Counted from the stretch's first letter, positions 10,263-24,257 are shown. The stretch is DNA of 64,000 bases from Archilochus colubris (GCA_023079485.1 CM041087.1:33798017-33862016), one strand, 5' to 3'. Made by a program: numbers and translations. Notes: generated from the letters alone by a model not told the origin.

Positions 10263-13200
10263 CAAAAAGAAAAATTCAAAGTTTCCAAATTTTCTACTCT
10301 GCAAGCTCAAATTTAGTCTTATGAACATTGATTCTCAAAGAATGTTCACATACTTTATCAAAACCTTTGGAAAATACAGATTAAAAGTATCAACTCAGTG
10401 TTTTCAAAACAAAAGAACATTATTGTTGATATAGGAACTCAACATCATATGTTCTTATTACAAATAAATTTCATGTGTTGATTAATGAAATTAGTCAGGC
10501 TAAATGGCTATTAATTTAGGTACATCTGCACTATACTAATTTTGAGAATTTGTGAAGCTGCTTAATAAAGTGAATGCTTCTCTAGTAATTTTCTTGGGTA
10601 GGAGCAATTCAAAACTTCCTTACTATAAGCTGGAGACATTTGTTTTTGGCAAATTAAATGGTGTTTTATATAAAATAAAATGCGTTTTAATGCATTCAGG
10701 ACTTCCAGTATTATCTATTGTTGCGTTTTTGTTTAGTTTTGTTTATATGGCCTTTCTTGTATACATCTTCAGTAAATTGAATGTATTTAGATAATATTTC
10801 AGAAAAATATTCAAAAGGCTTAAGAATCTAGGTCACTGAGGTGCTGTCAGTATTCAGAATAAACAGTAAATTGCATGTTTAGTAGGACTTATAGATAAAG
10901 TAGCAGAACCTTGATTTAGCACAACAAATGTATTAAATTTTTGACAGCTTTACCTGACCACAGCAAATCAGAAAAACCACCACTATATGGTTGCAATGTT
11001 CAGACACATTTTAAAGGTTTTGTAGTTTTTATCTGGATACGCTTCAAGAATTTCAAAGGGTTCTTTTGTATTTGATATAGACTAACAAAACATAGCAAAG
11101 TCTAGCAACACCCATTTCAGATCTCAAACTTGCAAGAGGAAAAAAAGTTACTGATAGAGTTTGTGGATTTACCGGATGCACAGGTTTGTGCACCTCATCA
11201 GAAGGACTCCATGGAATAGCAAATTCATTTCAACATGTTCCTAAGTATTCTCTACTGTTTAGAATATATTACCAGTCATAACCAGAACATATGTGGCATC
11301 CCGATCACTAGTTCCTGATTATGAGCCGTTCTGTAACGTGTGTTTTTTAATGTGAATTTCACTGAATTTTAATAATGACTAATCAGCTGAACATTGAGAT
11401 CAAATGAATAAAGCAAGTTATATCGGTCATAATACATACTGCAAAAGAAAAAGCTATTCATAAATAACTCTTCTTTCTTCTCAAGATATCCATTCTCTTC
11501 CATTGCTGCTGGCAACCACAGTACATGCATAATCCCTTGTTCCTTTCAGAAACTCACAATGTTCTGTAAATGCATTCAAAGCATCTCAAATTAATTTCAT
11601 TTATCAAAAAAGCCATTTCATTCACAAATGCAGAGGCAATAGATAAAATCTAGAAACTTAATCTGTCGGGTTAAAATATTTGATCTTCTATGATCTATGA
11701 TCTTCTTTTGCCTTCCTGGGTGCACTTTCAAACCTACAGTTCCTTTGTGTCTCTGTAGGTTTATGTCTGAGTGCATCCATGCCTCTTTGCAGTTCAATGT
11801 ATGAGCATGCACTAAATGGCAAATGCTCTAAATGAGGTAACTCCACTGAAAAATAAACACAGTCCCACATAGCTCTGTCTCAGTAGATCTCTCCATAAAT
11901 CTACAGAAAGCAGAAGATGCAGCCTCACGAGGCAGCATCAGCAGAAAGTAAGGGGCTACTGTGGTGTTGTCACATTTTAAAGCCAGAGACAAAGTGAGCT
12001 CTGTTAGACATGATCTTCTGTGAGCAGAAAGCAAGCTAGAGGTAACCAGTGCCACTTCCATGGAGTTGTTTTCCAATGTTTTCCATATTTCTGAATGGGT
12101 CATTGCTGCTCTGATTTCCAGCCTTACCTGCTGAATGCATTAATTTCTCATAAGGACTCATATAAAATGTGGTTCAAATTTCATTGTAACATGTCAGCCA
12201 AACATAATATTTTAGTGGTGATAAATCCTCTGATAAAACTATGTATTATAGCTATAATTCATTTATATCACAGAAGCATGTTATCTCAGAGAAAGACTGG
12301 ATTTTGTGCTTAATTCATAATCGTTATAAATAATACCAGAATTACAGTAAAAGGTTGGTTCTCTGACGTTTTAGAAGTTCACCAAGGTATCTGGATTTGC
12401 TCTTTAAGGTTGAAAGTCATAAAAATTATAAGATGTTAAGAACTAACCTTCAAATATTTTTTGGCAGAAGAGACAAGGTTCCTGTACAAGAACTGTAAAA
12501 CATTTCTTATAAACCTTAGGTAACTGGATAATAAGTTAGTTTCAAAGAGCATCTTAAGAGAAAAATTAATCTAAATTTCACAAGTCTGTAGTTCTGAAAT
12601 GTCTTCCTTTATTGTCCATCACTCTATTTCTGTGTCTTGGACGTTCCAAGAGAGCCAGTGCATTTGGCATTATTCCCTAAGGCACAAATCAAGATTTAGG
12701 CCAAACCTGTCAAAGAAGAATTTTTTAAGACAACAGTTTTCCCCATGCAGACATCCAGAATTATGAAATAAAACCCTCTAAATTTTCACTAACAGTTATG
12801 AAAAAATACAGTGTTGTTTCTACCATAGTTTTCTGTCAAAAGTTGTTCAATTACACTCAATACATATGTGTGTTTCCTAAATGTCTTTGGAACCCACAGT
12901 CTGATTTCACCTGAAATTCAACAAAAGGACATTGATCTCAAAGGATATAATGTTTCCATTTGATCTGCAGAAATAAATGGTCAAACTGAGGATTGAAATT
13001 CTATGCTTCTGGCTGCAGAAGAAGTTAACTTTTTGTTTGTTTTTTTATGACACCTGAGAATGTGCACACTGTTACATATAAATATTCAGTTTTAGAAAAG
13101 CCTCAGGGTTTTGGTACCTTAGACCATCAAAGGCAACCAACCACAAGGCAACAAGTCATAGGAAATGGAGCTTTATTCATGGTCCAGCTCTACATGCAAC

Positions 13201-13269
13201 TTGTTAGATATATTACTTTTTCATTAGTCAGACATAGATCTACAGCCTGGTTGGGGATGGATGGTGGTG
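10263..13269. other. AT-rich non-coding stretch, nothing recognised
   Basis: Open frames are short and overlap on opposite strands, for example the antisense pair near 11.7-12.1 kb. No repeat family or RNA gene was identified. Confidence 0.5.
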
Positions 13270-13730
13270 TGTAAGAAATTGAGTGAACAGAGTGCTGCAG
13301 CAGCAAGAAAGCCAACAGGATGCTGGGCTGCATCCACAAGGGGACCCAGCAGAAACAAAGATGACATCATCTTGCTATACTCAGTGCTTGGTAGACCACA
13401 CCAGGAACACTGTTTTTCAGCTTTTGTCTCCACTATACAAAAAAGATTTGGACAGGTTGGAGGGGGTCCAAAGGAGGGTCACAAAGATCATCAAAGGACT
13501 GGGAAGCCTCCCATGAGGAAGGGCTGAGAGAACTGGGCTTCTGGAGAAAAGGCTGCTTAGCGGTGACCTCAGCACCATGTTCCATTACTTAAAAGGTGGC
13601 TACAGTGAAGACAGAGACTCCCTTCTACAAGGAGTCATATGGGAAACGAGGGAAAATGTTCTCATTTCACAATAACAACCAGCCATAGGAATAATCTCCC
13701 CAGGGAAGCGTAGACTCCCCTAATATTGGG
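13270..13730 (+). mobile_element. CR1 LINE, 5' part of a copy split by an LTR
   Basis: The translated fragments retain the CR1 'YKKDLDRLEGVQRRVTKI' block (about 13434-13490) and the following RT C-terminal region. The reading frame is broken several times. The copy is interrupted at the ATTGGG site (13725-13730) by the short LTR and resumes at 14034. The exact 5' edge is uncertain; homology is clear from about 13280. Confidence 0.8.
13725..13730. repeat. target-site duplication, left copy (ATTGGG)
   Basis: This six-base repeat is identical to 14028-14033 and abuts the TGTTGTAG start of the LTR. Six-base duplications are typical of alpharetrovirus and ERVK-type integration. Confidence 0.85.
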
Positions 13731-13938
13731 TGTTGTAGAATGTTCCCAAATGCTCCCAAAAAGGTAGGGGGTGTGACCCCTTTGCCGTGCCCAACCCCAT
13801 GTTTGAGGGGCCAATTAGATCAGCCCATAATCCTGTGCTACCTGCACCAGGGATTTGCTGTGCTACAGGTAAACACACCGGGTGTCCAATAATACGTTAT
13901 ATTGTTGTGTGGTGGCGGGGGTGTGGTCACAGAAACAC

Positions 13939-13945
13939 TATATAA
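13939..13945 (+). promoter_or_regulatory. TATA box of the ERVK-type LTR
   Basis: TATATAA is placed as expected in U3, just ahead of the AATAAA signal. This suggests that the core LTR promoter is structurally intact. Confidence 0.65.
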
Positions 13946-13961
13946 GTAAAAGTTACTGTGC

Positions 13962-13967
13962 AATAAA
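13962..13967 (+). terminator. polyadenylation signal AATAAA of the ERVK-type LTR
   Basis: A canonical hexamer in GCAATAAAG context, close to the TATA box as in compact alpharetroviral LTRs. Confidence 0.65.
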
Positions 13968-14027
13968 GTTGAAGCTTGCTTATCAACCATATTGGTGACA
14001 TTAGTTTTCTCTCACCGTTTTCCGACA

Positions 14028-14033
14028 ATTGGG
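14028..14033. repeat. target-site duplication, right copy (ATTGGG)
   Basis: An exact copy of 13725-13730 that directly follows the CCGACA end of the LTR. Confidence 0.85.
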
Positions 14034-14159
14034 CACTTGTAAGATTTAACTGGACAGGGTGCTGGGCCACCTTGTCTAGAGCATGCTTTTGCCAGGAAAG
14101 GTTGGACCAGATGATCCTTGAGGTCCATTCCAACCTGGTATTCTATGATCCTATGATAT
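14034..14159 (+). mobile_element. CR1 LINE, 3' part of the split copy
   Basis: This continues the CR1 interrupted at 13730. It has a typical CR1 3'-UTR ending: GGTTGGACCAGATGATCCTT, then the GAGGTCCATTCCAACCTGG block and a tail of ATTCTATGATCCTATGATA. The tail octamers fix the plus-strand orientation and the 3' end. Confidence 0.9.
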
Positions 14160-17100
14160 AGGGAGATTATGAAACAAGAAGATACCTGAAGAAAGGCAAG
14201 TTTTCAATTTATCTTATATATAATTTCCATTTTGGGTCTTCTATAAAACTGATTCCAAGGAACTAAAACAAGCGTATTATATGCAGTATTCTAATCACTT
14301 TGATCACTCCTGCAGCTCTGGATACAATCAGGTCTTTCCATTTTGGAAACCAAGGAAGATCTTCAAAGAGCAGGTTTAAAAAGCAATACTTTTGCATCCT
14401 TCAAGGATTAATCTTCCCTAAAGGTGAACTTCATTGATAGTCCCTAACAGTGAACTCTCAGCTGGATATATAAGGCTGTACAAAGGATGGCACTATGGTT
14501 GCTGAAATTTCATTGAACCAGCACAGGTGTCTCTGCCAAGTATTTCTCTGCCTTTCTGGGGCTAGAATAACCAAAGTGAGATCAGACCTGCCTCTACCTG
14601 CCAGTGCAGGCGTGCCCTCCTTCATATATTTGCAGTAGGATTTGGGCAAATCGTAATGAGGAGAAAATGGGTGGGTGTGGAAAAAGGTTAGAACTTGTCT
14701 GGAATTTTTGTTGAAACATCAAGAAATTCTGATTCTTCAAAACACAGTCTTTTTTTTTTTTTTTGTGGAAGCATGATGATTTTGAAATGGAAAATTTCAA
14801 AAGGATAGTTCCTATTGAGAGCCAAGTGCATGGCCAAAAGCAAAGACCTAGAAACCTAGATAATCATAGAACCACATAATGACAGTTTTCATCTGGGATT
14901 TAGGTAGCCAGCATCTGAAATCCTTGGTTTTTCATCAGATATAGCAGAGATATAAGACCCAGACTCTTATGTTATAAATGGCAAGCTGATCTTCAGCTGA
15001 AAAAAGGAAAACAGTAAACATAGTAATTACAGACTTTTGCAACACTTGAGGATGTCCAAATATTGTGTGTAAAAGCCTTACTGAGGAAAGCAGTGTTTGG
15101 CAAGTAAAATTGCCACTTTCTGAACTCACACATGAACTTTGCAACACACAGATGTATAAGGCTTTAGTAGTTTTTCAAGCTACTCTAGCTCACTCTTTAT
15201 CACTACTGTAAAGAGTGATTCAGGAATGGAATCCTTCTTCTCTCAGCTCATGTATTCAAATCTCTTTGACTTGGGCAGCCAGAATCTTTGTTTATGGGCA
15301 TATCCACAGAAATTAACATGTCTCCTATTATCAGGATTTTTTTCTTCACAGCAATATATAATACAGAACAAAAAAACAAAACCCAATACTTTAAAGGAGT
15401 TACTCATGAAGTGTGAGGACAAAATTGCCCTAAATTTGAACTTGTTTTCCTGTTCCTAACTAGAACTTTTAGCCGTAGTTTCCTACCTAATTTGCAATGT
15501 TCCCCTATTAATTATGCTATTCATATTTTTGTCAGGGTTCTGGTATTTAACAGATACAAAGGAACAGATTGATTGAAAACAGGTATCATAGCTATAGATC
15601 CCAAAATATTTTTTGCCTAGGCCAGCTTTGTATGACTCTAGATAATAGGCCACTTTATTACCAGTAAAAAAACTGTCCAAAACAGCATCACCATTCACAC
15701 ATATCCCATAGCAAGCTTCACACTTCTGAGCCCTACTTTATTGAACAATTTAATGTAATTTCAATGAAATTTAGGAAGGGAAATAACTTAGGCTCAGATT
15801 CAGGATACAAATATGAAGTACAAAATGTCTGTGGATCTCCTGAGCAATGTCAATGACTATTACCTTCTTATCAGAAAAAAACCCCATGTTGCAAAGATTT
15901 AAGTACAAGTTTAAAGACTTTACTGCAAAGACCACACAGAGGACTGAACTCTTTCAGTTATTCAGCACAGAGAGCTAATGCAGGGTTTCTGTCCAGAATT
16001 ACAGTGAAAGTTACCCTTAGTGCCACCAGATTTACAAGCCTAAATATAAAGGCAGAAAAGCAGTGTTCTACAGAGCCAGTTTAGTCTATATGGATTGAGT
16101 TCTTAGGACAAAAAAAAAAATTAAAAATCAATCTTTGGTGCTTATTTTAAAATATAAATTTATAGCCAAGAATAATATTTATAAGAACCTAGAATGATAC
16201 ACTAGAATATGTTTACGGGAAAAAAGTACATCAAAGCATATACACACACCTCTGGATGTGTGTGTATGGAAATATGGGCTCCTCCTTGATTTAAAAATTA
16301 ATCCTAATTATAGATAATATTTAAATAGTTTCCTTGAATTTCCCAGAAAAATAAATTTATGAAAATATAAGTCTACTCCTTAATAATTCTTTTATTTGGA
16401 AACCAAATAATAACAAGGATAGGCAATGTCGGAGGGTATAATCACACTAACAGGAAAGCAAAGGCACAAATCTGTAAAAAAAGATAATGGATTTGGTCAC
16501 CTTTCTCAAGATGAGGATTCTTTCTTTTGAGCATCGAACATTTTTTTCACATATATTTATGTGATATTGTAATAATTTATACTTTCTATATTTTTGCCAT
16601 AGTTACTGTTTTAATTCCTGATGTATATTTTGTAAATGTCTGGTAAGACTGCATGCAATTTTAAAAAAGATGCAATATTTATTGTTTTGCTATCAGGGCA
16701 CACTGAAAATATATTCTCCCATTTTCTATTCATAGACAGATAATCTGGTAGTAACACATAAAGTTAGATTCAAAATTTTCTAATAAAATATTTTATTATG
16801 TAATGAAATAGTGTAGTATTACGTGTTGTATAGTGTGCTGCTAGTCATTTTCAGATCATTGGAAGTAAATTGGAAAAATTTAATAATGCCTTTCCCTAAA
16901 GCACTGATGCTGAAGCCAAAAGTACTTTGGCCAATTTAATTAACTACTGTGTACATTGGTTCTACTACTTCAACTTCACCTTTGTGAGCCCTTTGCAAGG
17001 TAGCTAAGGGCAGAGAAAAAGGCTCAGCTATGATATATCAAGGACAACAAGTAAACAAACCAGCTAAAGGCCACCCTAAAGGCAAGAAATCTAAATGCAT

Positions 17101-20100
17101 CTTCTTTATTTGGCTTTCATAGGCAAAAACATTACTGTAGGTATGTTTTAGAACATTTTCTGAAAATGAATAGAATACATAGACACACATATATAGGTAA
17201 CTGAATAATAAAAGATGTCTTAACTCCTTCTGAGAACTCACTGTGGAGCTCTAGCCCAAGACACCAGGAAGAATATCCCATATATACGTGTCACAATTAT
17301 AGTAATTAATTTATCCACTAATGTCCACTTGTAAATTGGATCAGAGGACTGTAGTGCCTCTTGTCAGGTCTGCTTCTACTCCAGAGAGCTTCTTGCTAAA
17401 TCCCAGCTAGAGGCACCATTCTCCTACTTCTGAATGAAGTTTATTCCCAGAATAGGTATGGAGGCCCCCAGGAGGGTGTATGGCTCTTTTTAATGGCTCT
17501 CAGCTGAATATAGCTCCCTCTATTATCTCATGTCACATTTGTTCAGTGACTTCAAATGACTCCTTAGCTGGAGAGTACAAAGGAACCAGAGAGAGTTTAA
17601 CAAAATCCCAGGCTGAACTCAGCACCAGCTCTTAATCTATCCTTTCCCTTTACTTGTTGGCAAAACACCGTCCCCACCCCCATCAGGCTGAAACTATTTA
17701 TGGGGCTTCTCAGTGTTCCTTGAGGAACTGATAGTAGGCAGCCTATGCAAATTAAACTTATTACTAGAATTTATCCTCTCCACCAGCTCAGGCAGTGATT
17801 TATTTCCTAGAACTTTTGACAGTACAGCTTATATGAATAGGTGAAAATGGAGTAAGTAATGTTACACTGGATTACTACAGACTGACCAACAATTTCCATT
17901 TATGAGCATGCCCTTAATGCATTTAAAATTAATGTCAGATAATCCTCATTACAATTAATGAATCATTATGTCTAATCAAGCATGTATGCATCAAAGCAGA
18001 ACAGGACAGAGATAACTGGCAACAAGGGTGGTTGGCACCATGAATGTACTCCTTAGGGAAGGGAAATTAAAATGTGGACCACTCACTACTTAAGGCTACC
18101 AATAAAATTACAGAAATGCTGATGAATAACATTCTCTTCCCACATATTTGTCTATGCAAGCATGCATGCAAAAACATGAACAGTTTTGTGTTCTCAGAAA
18201 AGAAACAGACACGTTGTTCCTTCTATCTTATGTTAAAGTATGATCATTCCTAATGGTATTTTTTCTAGTGTATTCTGAAGTTATTTTAGTGACAGGGCTT
18301 CTTCCAGTGGAAATCATCCCACGGCATGAATAGGCCACCATTTTGTAGTCTCTTTCTACATATCTGCTCAATTGAAGCTCAATATACTTATTTTATTGTT
18401 AAAAATCACCACAAACATACTGCAGTAGTGCTATTCCTTTTTTGTGATTACCTCTCTTCCTTGCAGATTATCATATTCTGTACAGATACTCTTCATGCAA
18501 GCTACATTTGTATAAAAGTATAAGCATAAACTACTATTGTGAGAGACAGAGAAAGAATGTTCATGAAAGATCTGTTCTTCCAGTTCAATGTTAATGTTTT
18601 TTTTTCAGAAATACCCAGAAAAAAAGCACATTTCCAGCACTGGACATTTCCTAAATTTAGCTCCATAAACATAAAATTAGGAGACTTTTCCCAATATAGG
18701 TGGCACAGAGTATGCTTAGCCAAAAATAATGATATCTTAAGAGTGGTTATACATACACAGATCATTAAAGCTCGGAACTAAAAGTCCAGGGCATTAAATT
18801 AATTCTTGGTCAGGGTTTGTCAGGTGTATCTGGTTGACTACTCTCACTTGCCAGAGGTGGGCTGCTTTTCTACCTGCCTCACCTCTAAACTCAGGTGTTG
18901 GCTGCCCACGGGTCTTAACCCCTTAATCCCTTAAACCCTTCCTGATATTTCCATTTTGACACAATGTTCCCACAAACAATTTTAACAGATAAGTAGATGT
19001 TAAAGGCAAGACTATTCATGCTTTTGCTGCTAAATATACACGGCTGCTGCAAATGCCAAAAGTGGAGTTGGTGGAAGAGCACTAGGTAGGTAGGAAAGGT
19101 ATAAAAAAACTGCTCAAGGGTGGTATAAGGCACCTGCATATGCACAAGGGTAGTCATACATCAGTTACCAGCTCCTGCAGCAACAAGGACTGTGGCATAT
19201 TCCACCTTCACCTCCCTCAGCTATCCAGTCTGTTTTCAAGATGTCTTAGGCATTAATTGCAGTGAGAATAAGGCAAAAGTTTACATGGAATATAATAGGG
19301 AAAAGCTAGACTTCTATATCCTGACATCAACTCTCAGGTACACAGGACTATAAGAAATCAACCCAAACAATGATGGTTTATGTTCTGGCCTTTCAATGAT
19401 CACAAAGATCCTGAAGAGCTGCTCACTAGTCTCTGACTCTAAAATACTAATTACAGGAAAAAGATTTCTATTTTCCATTTGTGATTTGACAGCTGAGATG
19501 TGAGAAGTTGCAAAGAAGCTCCTCCCATTACCTCTGCGTTATTTCATGCATTTAGGATTTCTTTCTTCATTTAGATCCCAACCCATACTCTCGGGAGGAG
19601 TGCACAGTGATCTGCTTCTATTTTGAGATGCAAAGTACAGCTAGAACTGACACAGGGTGCTCATTTTCCAGATTTTCTCAGCTAACAATCCCTCCTCCTG
19701 ATGTCTATTTCAAATTCTGGTGCTCTTGCTGACTAAAAAAAAATAGGATTTACAAATATATGAAGAACTAATTAGCTATGATGCTTGTGAGACAGAATAA
19801 ATAGTCCCCCCCTTCTCTTTTTTTTCTTGTATAGTAAGAAATGTAACTGTAAAAATCCTTATCAAAAGGAAATTGCCTTTATTAATCCTTTACTCAAATC
19901 CCTTTCAAGTGATTGTTCTCTTTTTAGATTTTTTTTTCAGTAGGAAAATACACGAAGTTAGAACTTTTCTTGCAAATACAACACAAAATGCAGTGTAAAA
20001 TTTTACTTCCTACATGCTTATTTCTGCGCTAAAATACTTCTTTATTTTACACATGGAAGTTTCATAATGAACATTAACATTTAGAAACTTCAAAGGTTCA

Positions 20101-23100
20101 CTATTTTTATTCCTACTTCAACATACATTATGCTTTTTTTTTCTCAGTACTTATTAATGTGTGGGATACAAGTGCTGCAAAAAGAGATCTACTGCTTATT
20201 CTTCCAGAATGACACAAGCTGCTTTTCTCATTCTTTCTGCTTTGAACATCATTTCCACTGAGTATGCCAAATTTTCATACTTTTTGAGCCAAGGCCTCCT
20301 AATTTCATAGACAGATTGCATCACCATGCAAGCTCATTTTCTATTTTATACTTTAAGGATTACAGTGATGAAATCTGACTCTGTCACCTTAGGGCTAAAA
20401 AGACTGAAATTCTGATCAATGATCACTGTCAGTTTTAGCACACAGTTTCTTTAGTCCTGCTTAGTGTGCTGGAGTCATTAAGATTGGTTTTGCTGTACTT
20501 AATTTGGGTTTTTGGGCTGGAAACAATCTTTAATTTAATCATAAAAGTTTTTCCACGTCAATCACATTCTTGGATCTCTTAAAATTTCATCAAATATGTA
20601 GTGGGTTCAGCCATGCTTTGAGACTTAGGTGACACTGCATAAAATTCATAGACCAGTTGCTTATGACTGTCAAATTTCTGTCCAGGTCTTCAGACAACAA
20701 ACCTTTGAACACATGAAATGTAGGGCATTTCTCTTCAACAAAAATAAGCTAAACGACAAGACTTCAGGAAACAGTGAGATGTGGAAATAAACATAGTGGA
20801 AAATGGACAAACAACCTCTAATTGACCCTGCATTCCCAATGTATCCACCTCCCCCACTGCATTCTGCAAGCTTTCAAACAGATGAGGATATATACAAGGA
20901 GAAATCTAATACGTGATCAGTACTTGTGGTTAATGAAGCAGAAGATAACCTGAATATCATACCTGGGGATTACTCTGTGGTAATCTTTTTCAACAGAGCT
21001 CTTTCACTCTTATCCTGACCTATAGATCATCCTTCTATATTGTAAATCACCACTTTTACCAAATTTTGACAAATTATTAAGTGGTTTATTAAATCAACGT
21101 AGAACCTCTTGAGGACCTGAGTAAGATTACAAAACTAATTCCTGCAATGGAGATTTTATTTCTCAAAAAATGCAAGACCAGTCACACCACTGAGATTTAA
21201 TTTCACCAAAATTAACACCCATATTCAGCAAGTTGTGAAATTCAGTTACTGGTCAAGAACCCAAGAACCCCAATATAGTGCTGATTACTGCTTAATACTT
21301 CTTAATTTATTGATGTTTTAGCTGTGTGTACAAGGACTATGCTGTTACTCACTTTAAAATATCTTTGTTTTCTTAAAGTTACAAGGCCCCTTTAATAATT
21401 TACCAACTACTGTACATAATTATTTCTAGGCAGAGTTCACCTTTATCAAGGGAGCCCAGGGAAAATCTCTGGACTGAAAAAGTGCCCAAGGTTGGCACTT
21501 GATTGAGCTGGCAGACACTAAAGTGAGGCATACAGCTCATCTTTAGAGTGTGCACACCAGCTTTTAATTCTGTCATAGTAGAAGGGACTGCAGAAATGAG
21601 TTTTTTGGGGGGAAAAAAAGGGCAGAGGTATAAAATAGGTATATTGTTTCAGTGACCCATGAAATACGAATGAATGAGCAACACAGTCTTCGAAAAGGAA
21701 CATACGCAGAATGCTAAGATAGCCAGAGATATCACACCAGGGATAATTATTTTGCCTCTCAGTGATTTCTACCACTCTCTATAAAAACTTCAGCTCCTGT
21801 GTTTGCTTTGTCGCACACTCGGATTTATTCCCCATATTATCACTTAAGTATGATCTTACTAAAGCAATAAATTCCCATTAACAACAATAGAAATATACCT
21901 GCAATTCACTAGCTTTGAATATGATTGATTTTATATAAATAATACTATTTAAGTGGGCATCTATTTGTAGACTACTGTGATTATTTGGATGCCTACAAGT
22001 CTACTGCTATTTTGAAGTTTCTTAGCAGACAAAGCATGTGCAGAAATTTAATTTTCAAAAAGCCAGTACATGCTACCTTGCATCTTTGAGAATGTATCCT
22101 GTGTCCTTTTAGTTGCTCACAATGACGTAGTATATTTTTTTTCTTTTTTTAAAAAATTACAGCTGTATTTAGTAATACCTAGTCTTCAATGCTACAATGC
22201 TTCACTGCTACAAAACTTAAATAACATGAAGACAGACATTTGCATTACTGTCTGTGATTTCCAGAATATGAAAATATTTTCCTACATCTACCTTTGTAAG
22301 TGTGTACTTAGTTCCTTAATATCAATCCCTAGGCTATACAAGCATATACATGAATTTAATATTATTTTTGCTCCATAATTCCTGTCTGTTTGCTAATCTG
22401 GATGTCCTTTAAATCTCTACCTAGGTAATGATCCTGATTAAAGATTAATAGAAGCTTCATTATTGTACAATTAGAAAAGCTTTATTACCCAAAAAACACA
22501 TACATCCTATATCCCACATTCTTTAGTCTTCTATTTTCTGAGAACCTAATCTTTTTATCCTGTTTCATCATAACAAATACAAGAGAGCTACAAGACAGTT
22601 ACATTACATTTCTATTCTTCCTTCAGCAGACTGGCATGTTCTTTATTATTAAAATGGAGTTGTACACCACAGCAGATTCTGTTCAGTTTTTAGTATGACA
22701 AGTTTAAGAAAGATTTCAGAGATTCTGCAGTCCAAAGAGCTTTCACACAGAGGAATTCTAAAATGTCAGAACTGCCAGGAAGAACTTTGTTCACTTTGCC
22801 ATTATGAATAACTTTCTTCTTGTGTTTTACTTATAAACACATAATTTACAAGTCACTCACAGAACATTTTTTTTCATACCTGCAGCCATTGTAACACTAT
22901 TGTCCTCTCATTACAAAGGGGACAAGCAAGTTCAACCGCAGTGAAGAAGGTCCTACAAGAATATGAAACAGTACACAAAATCCCTGGTCCAGAAATGTCT
23001 CCCAAGTTAAAAAGGAAAAAAGAAAGAAGAAATTTCTTCCATAGAGAGAAAAAAAATGCAGGCTGAAAAGAAATAATCTTTTACCCAGTGGTTTGATTAA

Positions 23101-23856
23101 ACTGAAATAATGCTCTTCAACAATAGTGGGAGTGAGAAGTCAATACATCAAAGAGTCTTCCAAATTTTATTTAATCTCCTGTTAAGGCAACAAAATACTA
23201 ACAACCTTTTTAACTTTTAAATGCATTAAAATTAATCTTTTATCTGCAAATTAAGTTTATTGCATGTGAGCAGATTTGTTAGTGTATGCACCCATCAACA
23301 AGTGTGTATTTACTGATACATGTGTGTGTCCTCTCAGGACTGAAGTATTAGTTTCTAATATTGGTTGATTAATCATCTCTTAGCTTAAGTACTCCATGAG
23401 ACTCTCACAAACAAAAACCTTCCAAGAGTAGGCAAGAACCAAGACACAAGCTATTTCTCCCAGAATTATATTTCACTTGAATTCCCAGATGGCTGCTTTA
23501 TAGACTACATTTGATATTCCATAGGTGTGCATGGAAGTAGTGCTGGAACTTCTGCATCTCTTATCTATTATTATACAGATAAACTTCAATCTATTTGTTC
23601 TCATCTCTAGTCTTTTAAATGGCCAAGGCCTATGTATTTGGGATGTATTTTAGCAAAGATGCACAGATGGGGGAACAGGGACACAAACAGGGACAATTTT
23701 GCTGGTTTGATTCAAGTCTTGACTGGCTACTTACTGACTGATGAGTGAAAGAGCTGCCCAGCTGCAACACAACAGTTACTACAATGCCCAAAATAAAACA
23801 CCACAAATATACACCACAGATTACTTATACTCCTGCACCTCTAATCAGGTGGGAGG
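14160..23856. other. long AT-rich stretch, no gene or repeat family recognised
   Basis: I see no CR1, LTR or exon-like sequence in this interval. A T-run lies at about 14751-14764 and a small hairpin at 16240-16267 (listed separately). The short segment AATCATAGAACCACATAATG near 14862 resembles an antisense CR1 tail but has no supporting body. Confidence 0.5.
16240..16267. repeat. short perfect hairpin, CA/GT stem
   Basis: ATACACACAC (16240-16249) and GTGTGTGTAT (16258-16267) form a perfect 10-bp inverted repeat around an 8-base loop. It may be an inverted dinucleotide microsatellite rather than a functional structure. Confidence 0.6.
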
Positions 23857-23925
23857 TTTGTGTGTTTTGTTGTTGTTGCTTTTATTTATTTTTGTTTGTT
23901 TTGTTTGTTAGGTTTGGGTTTTTTG
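23857..23925. repeat. T/G-rich low-complexity tract
   Basis: Runs of TTTG, TTG and TTTA. In base composition it mirrors the A/C-rich tract at 55969-56059. Confidence 0.7.
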
Positions 23926-24217
23926 ATAATCAAATCCTTTTCAAATCGCACTGCAGAAAGAAGAATGTATTTACTTTCAATTTTCACAGTCTTCCTTATC
24001 ACACACATATGAAAACTGAATGATCCTTCAGAATTTCCAGACTCCCTGATGTTTTTCCTCCAAAAAGCCCATACTTTACAAATTTCAATCTCTCCAGAGC
24101 CACTCCTTGAACAGATTTGCCAATATACATAGGTATTTGACCTAAGATTGTTATTGAGTAAATTATATCACATCTTTACCTGTTGTCCATTATATCTTTA
24201 TTTTCCTTATATCTAAG

Positions 24218-24257
24218 TATATATATATATATATAAATATATATGTATAATTTATAT
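24218..24257. repeat. (TA)n microsatellite
   Basis: About eleven TA units are interrupted by single A and G bases. Confidence 0.8.

Larger units (their letters stand above)
13731..14027 (+). mobile_element. solo LTR of an alpharetrovirus-like (ERVK-type) element, 297 bp
   Basis: The LTR runs from TGTTGTAGAATG to TTTTCCGACA and is flanked by a perfect 6-bp duplication. It is compact and has a clear layout. A TATATAA box (13939-13945) is followed 17 bases later by AATAAA (13962-13967), a very short spacing between the two signals as in alpharetroviral LTRs. Downstream is a CCATATTGGTGACA segment similar in kind to the R/U5 region of that group. No internal coding sequence or second LTR is present, so it is a solo LTR. 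It sits inside a CR1 copy and is therefore younger than that CR1. Confidence 0.8.

Noticed and set aside
14862..14885. CR1-tail-like AATCATAGAACCACATAATG
   Set aside because: Only about 20 bases resemble an antisense CR1 tail, and no adjoining CR1 3'-UTR sequence is recognisable.
18808..18830. GGTCAGGGTTTGTCAGG, reminiscent of the reverse-complement LTR end
   Set aside because: No LTR body, TATA, polyadenylation signal or partner terminus follows in either orientation.
22070..22378. 102-codon open frame on the plus strand
   Set aside because: AT-rich, Phe/Tyr/Leu-rich composition typical of chance frames. No splice sites or domain were recognised.
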